Positions 1 to 9,470 of a DNA stretch of 25,132 nt are shown piece after piece. Each line of letters begins with the position of its first letter. Position 1 is the first letter of the stretch. The stretch spans positions 1 to 25,132 of the IMG/VR virus record IMGVR_UViG_3300031951_001122, one strand, 5' to 3'. Below the pieces are notes generated by a model. That model saw nothing but the letters and a program-made list of their open reading frames with translations. It was not told the DNA's origin and searched no databases. The position numbers were made by a program, and so were the translations under genes. The stretch comes from a virus.

Positions 1-1483
1 AATAAAACGCTTCTTTACCTAACTTTGAATCACCGCGTTCTCCCATGTTAGGGTCGCCAAAATATTTTTTGGTTCCATCGGGTCCTGTAACAACATGTGT
101 CTTACCTTTACGTTCGTCAGTTTTTCTAACAACATATCCACCTTCTCCCATTTCCTGCTGTTTGATTTTCTTTTCTTGTTCAAGCATTTGTTCTGTTGGC
201 TTTTTTCCAGAACCTTTGTTTGCTCTAATGTTATCCCACAATCCACGCTGGGAGTACGAACCATCGGCACGTTTAATCATAGAGCCATTTCTTGCTGTAA
301 TACCGTATGGATTTGTGTTATTGTTTGACATAGATTTTTGATTTTGTGCAAGAATCATTAAATTTTTAAACTTCTTATATCCTTCGTTTATTTCATCTTC
401 TGTAAAATCTCTTCCTTTTTTGACTCTATCTTCTCCGTAAATAGATTTAAGCATCATGTCAGATTCTTCATTTTTAAACTCATTTGGATTATCGCTATAT
501 TGTTGAGGATTTAAAATGTATTTAAAATGTTCTAAACTAACATCGTCTCCATATTTCCACGTTTTGCCAAAGTTTACTTTGTCTATAGGAGCATTTTCAA
601 GTAAGTTTTCTACTTGTCTTTTGCCTGCCTTTACTTCAGTTGGCATAGAATAATAAGGATGTGGTACAGTATTTTCTTTTATTGTTTGTAAAGCAAAAGG
701 TGTATGATTCCACACTGGTGCATAAATAGGTGTACCTTCATTATCACCATAATATTCTAAAGAGCTTTTATCGTTAGGAGAAGCAACATCACCAATATGA
801 CCACCTATTTCATGTTGTATAGCAGACCTTGCAATGTTTTCAAATTGCAATAAACTAGGATTAATGCCAGCTTTAGTTTTGTTTTGTTTTTCTAATGATA
901 ATGCATAACCTTTTGATGGATCGTTTAGATCAATAATTTTTGCCATTTTAGAATACTGTAAATCAGGTTCTATTAAACCTCTTGCTCCAGGCTGCTCTGT
1001 AAATACATCATTAAAATTATCGTATTGATAATCTATGTTTTCATAGTTTGCAATTCTATTATTTCTTTCTTGTTCTATTTCACTTTCATTCCATCCTGAC
1101 ATTTTACCTTCATAAGCAAACTTATTTCTAAAAGCTTCACTACTAACTTTATTTTTTGCTTTTTGTAGTTCTTCATTATATATTTGAAGCATCTTTGCTC
1201 TTTTTTCTGCTTCAGTAGGAGTGATTGGATTTACAGGATTTGCATTAGTAATACCGCCAACTGCCATCATAGGTTTTTCATAAACCATTTTACCAGGAAA
1301 CTTATATTCTTTATTAGGGTACATCATTTGCCCGTAACCAGTTTCATCTTGTCCATACACAGGATAGTTTACTCCTTGCATAGTTATGCTTCCGTCAGGA
1401 GTAGGAACAATAGTATCTTGTCCTGGATAATCCCATTGTCCTCTTTTGCTTACAATGGCTTTCTTGTTTAGATATGGATTCAT
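1..1483 (-). CDS. Large phage structural or cargo protein with metallopeptidase-like motif, 3' end cut by the window
   Basis: An open frame runs from the ATG at 1483 to the window edge without a stop, giving at least 494 residues, so the gene is partial. It begins MNPYL, matching the VNPYL repeat motif of the preceding gene, 27 bases upstream. Residues 224-229 read HEIGGH and are followed by MPTEVKAG with Glu283. This layout (histidine-glutamate helix, then a P-x-E-V-x-A segment about 55 residues later) resembles peptidase-like domains that I remember from large crAss-like and flavobacterial phage proteins, but the spacing is HE-x3-H, not the canonical HE-x2-H, so activity is doubtful. The last residues (around 450-494: KTHVV, then KKYFGD at 472-477) look like the start of a small domain common in phage and giant-virus proteins, of DUF5754 type, cut by the edge. 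It is probably a virion protein, since it follows the tail genes. The function is inferred, not shown. Confidence 0.8.
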   Translation of the reverse strand, partial: MNPYLNKKAIVSKRGQWDYPGQDTIVPTPDGSITMQGVNYPVYGQDETGYGQMMYPNKEYKFPGKMVYEKPMMAVGGITNANPVNPITPTEAEKRAKMLQIYNEELQKAKNKVSSEAFRNKFAYEGKMSGWNESEIEQERNNRIANYENIDYQYDNFNDVFTEQPGARGLIEPDLQYSKMAKIIDLNDPSKGYALSLEKQNKTKAGINPSLLQFENIARSAIQHEIGGHIGDVASPNDKSSLEYYGDNEGTPIYAPVWNHTPFALQTIKENTVPHPYYSMPTEVKAGKRQVENLLENAPIDKVNFGKTWKYGDDVSLEHFKYILNPQQYSDNPNEFKNEESDMMLKSIYGEDRVKKGRDFTEDEINEGYKKFKNLMILAQNQKSMSNNNTNPYGITARNGSMIKRADGSYSQRGLWDNIRANKGSGKKPTEQMLEQEKKIKQQEMGEGGYVVRKTDERKGKTHVVTGPDGTKKYFGDPNMGERGDSKLGKEAFY

Positions 1484-1510
1484 GATTATACTTTTAAGTA
1501 TTTATTAGTT

Positions 1511-4500
1511 TTATTTTTTCCCATAACCTGTTAACCAGTTTGGTTTAGGTATTGATGCATCTGATATTTTTTGAGCTTTTTTTAATAATTTTCTTGTTTC
1601 TTCAAGACTAAAAGGTTTAGTATTAAATATATCCATTGGATTATTTTCTACTCTAGTTATAGTATATGGTATACCTTCTGGTAATAACCTTTCTACATTT
1701 GGAAAATTTATATTAGATACATTATCTAATACTTCTTTTGGTATATTTGCTGTTCCTTTTTTTACAACAGCTGTTTGTATTTGTCCTGAACCTGGACGTA
1801 TCATCATATAACTTGGAACTCCAATAGGTACATATTCTTTTCTTTGATTATCAAAATTAGATGAATAAAATTTTCCTTCATATTTTTTAGGTAAATCTCC
1901 ACCAGAAAAACTCCAATCCATAATATGATATTTATTATTTGCATTATCAAATTGCCATCTTTGTAAGATTTCAACATCATCTTCTTTTAATGCAAATGGA
2001 TTTATTTTGTATGTATTTTTTAAAGGAGTTTGTGTTGTTAAAAATTTACCTGTTGTTTTTGCTGCTTGATTTACTCCACTTGCAACTGGTTTTGCAAACG
2101 GCATAACTGTACTTGCAGCACCAACTATATCTAATGATTTTGATACATCTTCTGGAGTGCTGTATATAGGTAATCCTGTTCCTGGTTGTTTATGCATTAG
2201 TCGCAATCCAGATTGTAAATGCCCTACTGGATCTTTTGCTACTCTGTACAATGAAGGTATACCTGTTAGTTCTGCCAATCCAAAAACTAAATCAGAGTCA
2301 AGGCTTCCTTTTCCACTTGGATTGTCATAATAAATATAGTTACCTTTTTCATCAAGTCCATCATTAGTAGTCATATTATTAAACGATGACATTGCATTTT
2401 CTAAATCAGAATCTTTTTTTTTAAAAGGTGGTTTAGATTGTGTTACATTATAATCTGTTCCTGGTATATAAGCACTAGTACCATATTGCGCCATTAAATA
2501 TGGATTTACTACACCACCTTGTTTATATGTTTTTACGGTTGGTTTAATAAGATTTCCATTTTTATCATATTTATTGCCAGGTCTTTCATTGTGCCAACCT
2601 TTTACAGACTCTGGATTTACAGTCTTTGCTTTTAAGTAAGCTGATAAGTTTTTAGGCCTACTAAGATTCATGTGAATAAATAGTTTATCCATATCTACGT
2701 CTTGTGGTATTTTGGCCATTTGCATTAATCTACGCTTTGCTTCTGTTTGATTTGGAGTTTCAAGTAACGCTTTATACATTTCTGGAGTTAATGTGACAGA
2801 ACCCATAAACCTATCTTTATCTGGAGTAAGACTTCTAATAAGTTTGTTGCCAGGTTGATCATCAACAACATTATATGAATATCCTTGTGGTAGTAATACG
2901 TCATTTATATATCTAGCTTCTCTTTCTAAATCATCTCCTAGTTCTAATAGTTCTTTTCTTGAATCATAATATTTATCTGCAGAACCTAAAACATTATCTA
3001 TAAATTGTTTTTCTTTGCTTAAATCTTTTTCAAAAAAATATAATGTTGGGATATCGTTATTTTTTAGATTTTGTTCATACACATCTTTTCCATATCTATA
3101 ATCTAAGTGCCCTAATATAGTTGTAGGATCTTCTATAGACCCAAGTCCTGTTGACATCCATGCATTATTTCCAGCGTCATTATAACCCATACCTATACCA
3201 GCACTATTGTTATACGGAAACGGCATAGAACCAAATGACTTACCTCTATAAATATTTAATAAATCGTCTTCAGGATTAAATATTGGTTGAAAAGGTGGAA
3301 CACTAGGGACTGTATAGTTCATTCCAGTAGGTACAGTACTTTGCAATTGACTCATATAAGGATTTTGAGAACCAGTACCAAAGTTATAATTTAACCCTTG
3401 CGCATCTCTTTCTTTTTGTATTTCTCTTTGTTTTCTAGTTTCTTCAGGCATTTGTTCTGTAATAACCACTTCTTTAGTAGTCATTGTAGGCATTCCTCCT
3501 TCATCAACTCTCATAAGATTTCCAGAATTGTATAGTCTTCTGTATTCATCACTATCAATATCCATTTTTTTCCCATCGATTATTGCTGTACCATATTGCG
3601 CTTTTAAATATGGATTAACCTGTGTTCCATTTCTAGCATAACCGGTATAGTCAGGCTTCATATTTTCTCTTGCATCGTCAAGTTGCTGCATAGTATCAAC
3701 TGCAAGCTTTTTATTTTCATATTTATCTTTTTGTTTTACATATTTAATACTATTTTTAATAGCATCAATAGTCAATCCAGCTACAGCAGATAATCCTCCT
3801 GTTGCTGCCATAAGAGCAGGGTTTAATCCTATTTGTGTTACTGTACTATCGCTTGCAATAGTTCCCCATGCATTAGGTTTTGACATTCCTACACGCGGAT
3901 CATAAACAGATGCATTTTTTGCAGCAAGACTTGTTGCAATTCCAAGACCGGCACCAATACCAGCAGATGTAGCTTGTCCTGCCTCACTAGCAAAAAAATC
4001 TTTACTATTATTAAATGCTTGACTTGGACTAAAATTCCATTTACCAGAAAATCCTAATCCATCAAGACCGTCACTTGTGGCTTTAGTTGCAGTGGCTTTA
4101 GTTGCATTTGCTGCAGCATTATTGGCATTTTGCATTTGGTCTTGAAAAAATTCACCTGGTCCTTTTCCCATATTTTGTAATATAGGATCTGTTACAGTTG
4201 CAGCATTTGATGTAACTGCATTATTTGAAGCATTAGATAAAACTCCAGAAGGTGTATTTTGTATTGCGTTTGTTGTTACATTTTGTGCGGCATCCGCAGC
4301 AGATTGTAGTAACTCTGATTCGGGTGCTGGTTGACTGATGTTATTTACTTTTTGCTGTATTTGACTTTGTGATGTAAAATTAGGATTATTAAACTTGTAC
4401 ATTTGTCCTGCCATAATACCTCCAAAATTTTGCATTGGCTGTATAAATGGATTATTATTTACAGAGGCATTATTTACAGATTGATTGTTTTGTGCAATTG

Positions 4501-4765
4501 GATTATTAACTACATCTGTTGTTGTTGCATCACCTTGTTTAATAGATATTTTTTGCTCATTACTTAATGGTCCAGCCATTGGTGGCTGTATAGTACCTTG
4601 TTGTATTGCATTTTGTTGCGTAGACAGTTGACCTAAAGCTGTTTGTTGCGCTGCCATAAATGGATTATATCCAAATTGCATGTCATATTGTTGTCTTGAC
4701 ATAGGCGTAAATACACCATTTTGAAAATATCCAGTTTGTCCGTTATGTGTAATAAATGGAGGCAT
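1511..4765 (-). CDS. 1084-aa modular protein, probable virion cargo or ejected protein
   Basis: The ATG lies 3 bases after the stop of the muzzle-type gene. Residues 1-230 are rich in Gln, Asn and Ala and of low complexity. Two glycine/alanine-rich hydrophobic segments follow (about 264-282 and 316-336), suited to membrane insertion. Next is VNPYLKAQYGT (383-393) and a segment with EYRRLYNSG and KEVVITEQ, a pattern I remember from flavobacterial phage structural proteins. A middle domain begins with IYRG at 505. A second repeat, VNPYLMAQYGT, lies at 753-763. A TPLKNTYKINPFAL segment (913-926), which I recall as a conserved linker in such proteins, precedes an unrecognised C-terminal domain of about 158 residues. 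The modular build, hydrophobic segments and position after the tail genes suggest a protein carried in the capsid and ejected into the host, perhaps with an effector-like end. A tail-appendage role is the alternative. No catalytic function can be assigned. Confidence 0.85.
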   Translation of the reverse strand: MPPFITHNGQTGYFQNGVFTPMSRQQYDMQFGYNPFMAAQQTALGQLSTQQNAIQQGTIQPPMAGPLSNEQKISIKQGDATTTDVVNNPIAQNNQSVNNASVNNNPFIQPMQNFGGIMAGQMYKFNNPNFTSQSQIQQKVNNISQPAPESELLQSAADAAQNVTTNAIQNTPSGVLSNASNNAVTSNAATVTDPILQNMGKGPGEFFQDQMQNANNAAANATKATATKATSDGLDGLGFSGKWNFSPSQAFNNSKDFFASEAGQATSAGIGAGLGIATSLAAKNASVYDPRVGMSKPNAWGTIASDSTVTQIGLNPALMAATGGLSAVAGLTIDAIKNSIKYVKQKDKYENKKLAVDTMQQLDDARENMKPDYTGYARNGTQVNPYLKAQYGTAIIDGKKMDIDSDEYRRLYNSGNLMRVDEGGMPTMTTKEVVITEQMPEETRKQREIQKERDAQGLNYNFGTGSQNPYMSQLQSTVPTGMNYTVPSVPPFQPIFNPEDDLLNIYRGKSFGSMPFPYNNSAGIGMGYNDAGNNAWMSTGLGSIEDPTTILGHLDYRYGKDVYEQNLKNNDIPTLYFFEKDLSKEKQFIDNVLGSADKYYDSRKELLELGDDLEREARYINDVLLPQGYSYNVVDDQPGNKLIRSLTPDKDRFMGSVTLTPEMYKALLETPNQTEAKRRLMQMAKIPQDVDMDKLFIHMNLSRPKNLSAYLKAKTVNPESVKGWHNERPGNKYDKNGNLIKPTVKTYKQGGVVNPYLMAQYGTSAYIPGTDYNVTQSKPPFKKKDSDLENAMSSFNNMTTNDGLDEKGNYIYYDNPSGKGSLDSDLVFGLAELTGIPSLYRVAKDPVGHLQSGLRLMHKQPGTGLPIYSTPEDVSKSLDIVGAASTVMPFAKPVASGVNQAAKTTGKFLTTQTPLKNTYKINPFALKEDDVEILQRWQFDNANNKYHIMDWSFSGGDLPKKYEGKFYSSNFDNQRKEYVPIGVPSYMMIRPGSGQIQTAVVKKGTANIPKEVLDNVSNINFPNVERLLPEGIPYTITRVENNPMDIFNTKPFSLEETRKLLKKAQKISDASIPKPNWLTGYGKK
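2477..2509 (-). repeat. Copy 2 of the VNPYLxAQYGT coding repeat
   Basis: This stretch encodes VNPYLMAQYGT and nearly repeats the bases at 3587-3619, about 1.1 kb away in the same gene. It sits after a glycine pair and marks a boundary between the middle and C-terminal modules. A shortened form (MNPYL) starts the next gene at 1483, and a weaker one (NPFMAAQ) lies near 4645-4668. Confidence 0.75.
3587..3619 (-). repeat. Copy 1 of the VNPYLxAQYGT coding repeat
   Basis: This stretch encodes VNPYLKAQYGT. It matches the copy at 2477-2509 in 10 of 11 residues and in most bases. It lies between the hydrophobic segments and the EYRRLYNSG segment of the same protein. Confidence 0.75.
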
Positions 4766-4768
4766 GTT

Positions 4769-7700
4769 TTAAGTAAATGAAATGTTATAAAATGTCATTA
4801 GTTCTCGTACCCAAAGTTCTTTGTTGCCATCGTATTCTAGTTCTACAATAAGATAGCGACCGCGCATAGGTGTTTTATCAAATCCAAAGTCATCGTAAAT
4901 ATTTAGTTCTGGCTCCTTGATATTATCTGCTCTGCGTATTGGTAATCGCCATTCATTTTCTCTATATGTCGGCGCATACCAAAACTCTGTAGTAGGCTGG
5001 AAAGGTCTCTGCTCTGCTACTTGATGTTGCGTTTCAAACTTTATCGCGCTAAATACTCTATTATTACTACTAATAATAATATTGTCATAATGCTTTGTTA
5101 TTTCAGCACCTTCAGATACAGATACTTTTATTTTCCAAACATCTTGTTGTCCGTAATAATTATCATACTTTGTATTTACATCATGAAGCCATGCCTTGTT
5201 GTCTATGAAACTATAAAGGTCTTCTTCTACTTGCGCGTACATGTTTGGCTTATAACCATGGGTGCCAAGAAAAGTATCCATTTCTTCAGAAAATACTATA
5301 GTCTTTGTTTCTACTCCAAGTTTTAATGTCCAAACAATGTCTTTGTATTTGCGATTATATACACCATGAATGCCTAATCCGCATGTGTGTTCATTTGGCA
5401 ATATTTCAAGCGCATCACTATATCCAGTGCTACCTAATGCTACTATTCTTCTAAACCAAGATTGTACTCCTTTTTTAATATCAAGTTGCTCTACTTGTCC
5501 ACCAACAATACGCATGATTGATCGTTTGTTCCAGTCAATACAATATATTGCCTGTGGTGTTTTTATTACGCCAAATCTATGTTGTGTGCCATATCCTTTT
5601 TGTATCACTTGCCTAAACTCGGTTAAACCTGTTGACTGGCCAAGAATAGCAGTGCTACCGGCAGTACCTTCTTGTGTTACGCGTTCATTGATTGGATGTA
5701 AGTTAATACCTCTATTTTGAAAAGAATACAAGTAGTCAAACATATAAACTATTGCTTGTATTTCTCCAGCTTCATAATCAAAGTCTTTTGCATCTGCAGG
5801 AATAAACTGCCTATATCCATCTCGAAGCGCACCAAAAATATGTTTAATACTTGGCCTTATTCTAGTTGGAAACTTGTTATCGCTTAATGGTTGAAGTAAA
5901 TCTATACCTACACTTTGTCTTGGACCAAGATATTCTGACATTCCTTTATTGAAAAAGAAGCTTTCAGGACTATCATATAACCAAGAAAAGTCAATGCCGG
6001 GATTTAATGGATTAGTTTTTGGATAAAAATAATTACGACCTAATTCATATCTATAACTAGGGTTGTATTTGTTTTCAGTTACTATACTAACCCAGTGACC
6101 ATAACCTCTTTGAAAATCTTCTGCAGCTTCTTCTGCATTTGTATTTTGAACTACGGCAGTACCAATAGCTTCAACATTTGCAAGAACATCATAAAAGTAT
6201 TGACCTATGTTTTCATTACTTGCATTTATAATTTTTATATAAGTTCTAGAAACAACGCAATCTCCTCTATAATATGTATGTTGTGGCGTTGAAAGAAAAT
6301 CTGTTATATTTTGAAACAAACCAATTGGACTAAATACTGTATTTTTAAAATCATAAAAATCAGTATAATTTACAGTATTTGGATTAGAGATATATGTGTT
6401 TACTATTCCTCTATTCCAGTCATCTCCAATAAAATGATTAAAATCTCCAATAGGATAAAATGTAGGACTATAAGTTGGTGCATTAGTTATTGCTACATAG
6501 TCAGGTAAAGCAATAGGAAGACTTATTTCAAGATGCAATCTACCAGGAAATGTTTGTATTGCTCTTTCGTAAAAATACATACCATCTTGACTTGCTTTTT
6601 TACCTTCATCAAATCTTGAAACAAATCTTGTATTTGGAACTGCAGTCCATCCTGTAATATTCAGTGTATTTGCATTAAATCCAATAGGACTTTGTAATGT
6701 TAATCCGTTTTGATTATACCCAACAAATGTCTGCATTAAACCAGCATTTACTCCTAAACCTATATATAAATAATCAGCAAATGGTGATATAAGTAATCCT
6801 GGATCTGTTATATTTTGTTTCCAGTTTCCTATAGCAGATGCATTGTTAATAGGAAATGGATTTAATGAAGTTGATTCTCTGTTCCAATGATTTTGATATG
6901 ATGTTGTAGCTAATAATTCTATATAAGAATTATCTGGAACAACTTCTCTACCAATATAATAATCAGTAGAAAATATACCTAAACTATTTGGATCTACAAA
7001 ATCATTTCTATCTCTTATATCTGCTGCGTATGTATAATGAAACCATTTATAAAAATCATCAACGCCACCTACTTGATTTTGGAAAAAATATGTTGCAGGT
7101 TCAAAAAGAGGAACTAATCTATCTGAAGTATAATACTCAATATTGTTTGAAAGATTTGATATATTAGAAACTGTGCTACCGTCTTCTTTATATTTTTTGA
7201 AATTATAATTTAAGTCTGTTATTTTAGATGCCATGTTGCCATTGTAACAACGAAGACTTATTCCTTGAAACAATAAATTTGGTTTACGTTCTGCTCTTGC
7301 AACATAAACACCTATTAAATTTTCTTGCAACCATTGAGATGATCCATATATAGTTGCAGCGCCAATAGTATTTACATTGATACCTTTTATAAAAGTATTT
7401 GTGCCATCGTATGCCGGCGCATCAAAATATCTTCTAAATCTAAATATACCACTCTGATTGCTATTAGCCATTAGATTAGTATAGTTATCATATCCTGTCA
7501 TTGGATATGGAAGACCTGTAAATCCACCTTTAAATACCGGTATACAAGCAAAGCAATACGTTTCTCCAGAAAAATAACCTACTTTTTCTTCTGTTTCATT
7601 TCCATCTGTAGAATATGGATTTCCATTTTGGTCTGTACGTATTTCATCAGCAGGGCCATTATTGGTATAATTTTCAGATAATGTAAGCGAACACATAAAC

Positions 7701-8827
7701 CTGCGCAAATCTGGATGGTCTAAAATAGGACCTCTAGTATTTGCTAAATAAAAAGTATTAAATGCTTGTGCTATATCTTTGCAGTAAAGTGCATCACTTG
7801 GCTTATAAACAACTAACTCATCTATAGTTAATGCTATCAATGGTTCATTACCTGTTATTGTTGCTCCTGCAAATGTAGAACCATTTATGCTAAACCTTTT
7901 GTCGATAAGAAAACATTCAAATATGTCTTGACCAAAATAACGAATGTAACCTATTTCAAAAAATGGTATGTTTGCATCTAAATTTTGTATAATTAAGTTT
8001 ACTGATTTGTTAGACAAATCGTCTGATTCTCCACTAGATGTTACTACTGCAGCACCAGCATTATTACTTACAAATAATGGTATAGGTCCTGATTGACCAA
8101 GAAATGATGTTGATAAATAACTTAGGTCTGTATATCTAACAAAGAAAAAATAATTGCCAATCTTAAGACTACCGGATCCGTATGTTTGAAAATCTACAGT
8201 AGGATGATTAGAGTTTTCATTAATACCATTTATATAGCCAGATTGTATCATGCCAGCAGTAATATACCTATTATTTGGCAAACCAGTTTTTAATACAAAT
8301 CCATTGTTTATTACACGCCATGGTAAATTGTCATCTGTCCAATAAAGATTAACAGAACCATCAAAATCTAAACGTGCTTCTATTCTTAATGGCCTATCGC
8401 ATCTAAAACCTAACAACGGTGTTCTAAAATCTCCAAGATCACTAATAGTAGAAACCAAACATTCATCATTAATATCTGGTATGTATATTTGTGGAGTATA
8501 GTTTCTAAGAGGTCTGTAATCTCTTGTTATTTCATTTGTTATTGGATCTGGTGATGGGTACGAACCTATTTCACTTGTATTTATATCAGGATTAACCGAA
8601 AAGATAAAAAGGAATCCATCAAACTCAACAGACCCTATTGGAATGTAATTTTCTTTTAGTTGAAATGTTTCTTCGTTACCTCTTATATTTGCGGCCCACA
8701 AAGTACCTTCTTCTCTTCTGGCAAGTCTTATGTTATGACCATCAAGATACATATCTTGTGCTCTATCGGTAAGGCTTACATCAGAATTTAGGCCCTTATA
8801 AAATCTGTTTACTGTGGGCTGTGCCAT
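4769..8827 (-). CDS. Tail stabilization / muzzle protein, crAss-like
   Basis: This 1352-residue protein resembles the large protein annotated as 'stabilization protein' in crAss-like phages, which forms the distal muzzle of the short tail. The N-terminus (about 7-36: NRFYKGLNSDVS, then YLDGHNIRL) has the family's opening pattern of K-G-x-N-x-D followed by Y-x-x-x-x-N-x-R. Further on, ITGNEPLIALTIDELVVYK and then a C-K-D-I-A-Q-A-FNTFYLAN segment match the internal signature I recall. The C-terminal third is beta-rich, with VYNRKYKDIVWTL and TIVFSEEMDTF, as in other members. There is no signal peptide or membrane segment. It starts 1 base after the stop of the 213-aa ring-type gene and is followed by two large cargo-like genes, which fits the late-gene order of these viruses. 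Its base composition is clearly more A+T-rich than that of the capsid gene. The family call is made from memory of patterns. Confidence 0.85.
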   Translation of the reverse strand: MAQPTVNRFYKGLNSDVSLTDRAQDMYLDGHNIRLARREEGTLWAANIRGNEETFQLKENYIPIGSVEFDGFLFIFSVNPDINTSEIGSYPSPDPITNEITRDYRPLRNYTPQIYIPDINDECLVSTISDLGDFRTPLLGFRCDRPLRIEARLDFDGSVNLYWTDDNLPWRVINNGFVLKTGLPNNRYITAGMIQSGYINGINENSNHPTVDFQTYGSGSLKIGNYFFFVRYTDLSYLSTSFLGQSGPIPLFVSNNAGAAVVTSSGESDDLSNKSVNLIIQNLDANIPFFEIGYIRYFGQDIFECFLIDKRFSINGSTFAGATITGNEPLIALTIDELVVYKPSDALYCKDIAQAFNTFYLANTRGPILDHPDLRRFMCSLTLSENYTNNGPADEIRTDQNGNPYSTDGNETEEKVGYFSGETYCFACIPVFKGGFTGLPYPMTGYDNYTNLMANSNQSGIFRFRRYFDAPAYDGTNTFIKGINVNTIGAATIYGSSQWLQENLIGVYVARAERKPNLLFQGISLRCYNGNMASKITDLNYNFKKYKEDGSTVSNISNLSNNIEYYTSDRLVPLFEPATYFFQNQVGGVDDFYKWFHYTYAADIRDRNDFVDPNSLGIFSTDYYIGREVVPDNSYIELLATTSYQNHWNRESTSLNPFPINNASAIGNWKQNITDPGLLISPFADYLYIGLGVNAGLMQTFVGYNQNGLTLQSPIGFNANTLNITGWTAVPNTRFVSRFDEGKKASQDGMYFYERAIQTFPGRLHLEISLPIALPDYVAITNAPTYSPTFYPIGDFNHFIGDDWNRGIVNTYISNPNTVNYTDFYDFKNTVFSPIGLFQNITDFLSTPQHTYYRGDCVVSRTYIKIINASNENIGQYFYDVLANVEAIGTAVVQNTNAEEAAEDFQRGYGHWVSIVTENKYNPSYRYELGRNYFYPKTNPLNPGIDFSWLYDSPESFFFNKGMSEYLGPRQSVGIDLLQPLSDNKFPTRIRPSIKHIFGALRDGYRQFIPADAKDFDYEAGEIQAIVYMFDYLYSFQNRGINLHPINERVTQEGTAGSTAILGQSTGLTEFRQVIQKGYGTQHRFGVIKTPQAIYCIDWNKRSIMRIVGGQVEQLDIKKGVQSWFRRIVALGSTGYSDALEILPNEHTCGLGIHGVYNRKYKDIVWTLKLGVETKTIVFSEEMDTFLGTHGYKPNMYAQVEEDLYSFIDNKAWLHDVNTKYDNYYGQQDVWKIKVSVSEGAEITKHYDNIIISSNNRVFSAIKFETQHQVAEQRPFQPTTEFWYAPTYRENEWRLPIRRADNIKEPELNIYDDFGFDKTPMRGRYLIVELEYDGNKELWVRELMTFYNISFT

Positions 8828-8828
8828 T

Positions 8829-9470
8829 TTATCTTAAATTAAAAAACTGAGCATTACGCAGCATCCATGCTGTGCTTTCCATATCATCAATACTTAATTG
8901 TCTTGTGTCGCCTATTGCTACTTGAAAATGATTAGCAGCTTCCTCTTCAAATAATCCATATACATCAGGTCGCATCTTACCTCTAACAAGTTCATCTCGA
9001 GCAAGTATTCTTATCACCTCATACGCACAATAATCTAACTGGCTTGGAGCTACTTGTATCTCTTGGCAACTCTGTCCATTTTCATCCATTACTTCTACTG
9101 TTGGTACAGCATAATAATCAATGTAAATAGTACCCTCTCTAATCCAGGATGGTTTGATATGTGTGTTTGTTTTATCGTAACGGCCGAATGATTTTAGTCT
9201 TGTCGATTCCATTGCATCACCAGTTCTGGCGCCATGGCTATTATCTCCATACGCTCGTAATAATCTAAGTAGATCGCACGGAAGTTCGCCAATGCCATTT
9301 GTTATATGCACCGGTACAGCAGTTTTTGTAATCATTGATATTGCAGCTCTGGAATCTATTGCACACTTGTAAATCAATCTCTTAATTCTTGGGAGATTTG
9401 ACGACACGTCTATAAAGTCCGCTAAGTCTGTTATGCGCTGCAATACGTTCCTGTATGTCAATACTTTCAT
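8829..9470 (-). CDS. Tail ring / head-tail adaptor-like protein
   Basis: This 213-residue protein contains GTIYIDYYAVPTVEVMDENG (about 113-132) followed by a helical end with LDYCAYEVIRILARDEL. The order (beta strand, Y-Y-A-x-P-T, acidic-Gly loop, then a helix ending the protein) matches the ring/adaptor proteins that precede the stabilization protein in crAss-like phages, in the broad class of P22 gp4-type connectors. The gene lies just before the muzzle gene (1 base apart), which supports the role. The ATG at 9470 gives an 89-base overlap with the upstream gene in another frame, which is long for this genome. Later in-frame ATGs would remove the conserved-looking N-terminal helix, so I keep this start. 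The structural role is inferred. Confidence 0.7.
   Translation of the reverse strand: MKVLTYRNVLQRITDLADFIDVSSNLPRIKRLIYKCAIDSRAAISMITKTAVPVHITNGIGELPCDLLRLLRAYGDNSHGARTGDAMESTRLKSFGRYDKTNTHIKPSWIREGTIYIDYYAVPTVEVMDENGQSCQEIQVAPSQLDYCAYEVIRILARDELVRGKMRPDVYGLFEEEAANHFQVAIGDTRQLSIDDMESTAWMLRNAQFFNLR

Noticed and set aside
45-341. Plus-strand open frame near the left edge
   Set aside because: It is antisense to the long minus-strand frame that continues through the edge, has low-complexity, Phe/Ser-rich content and no sensible motif.
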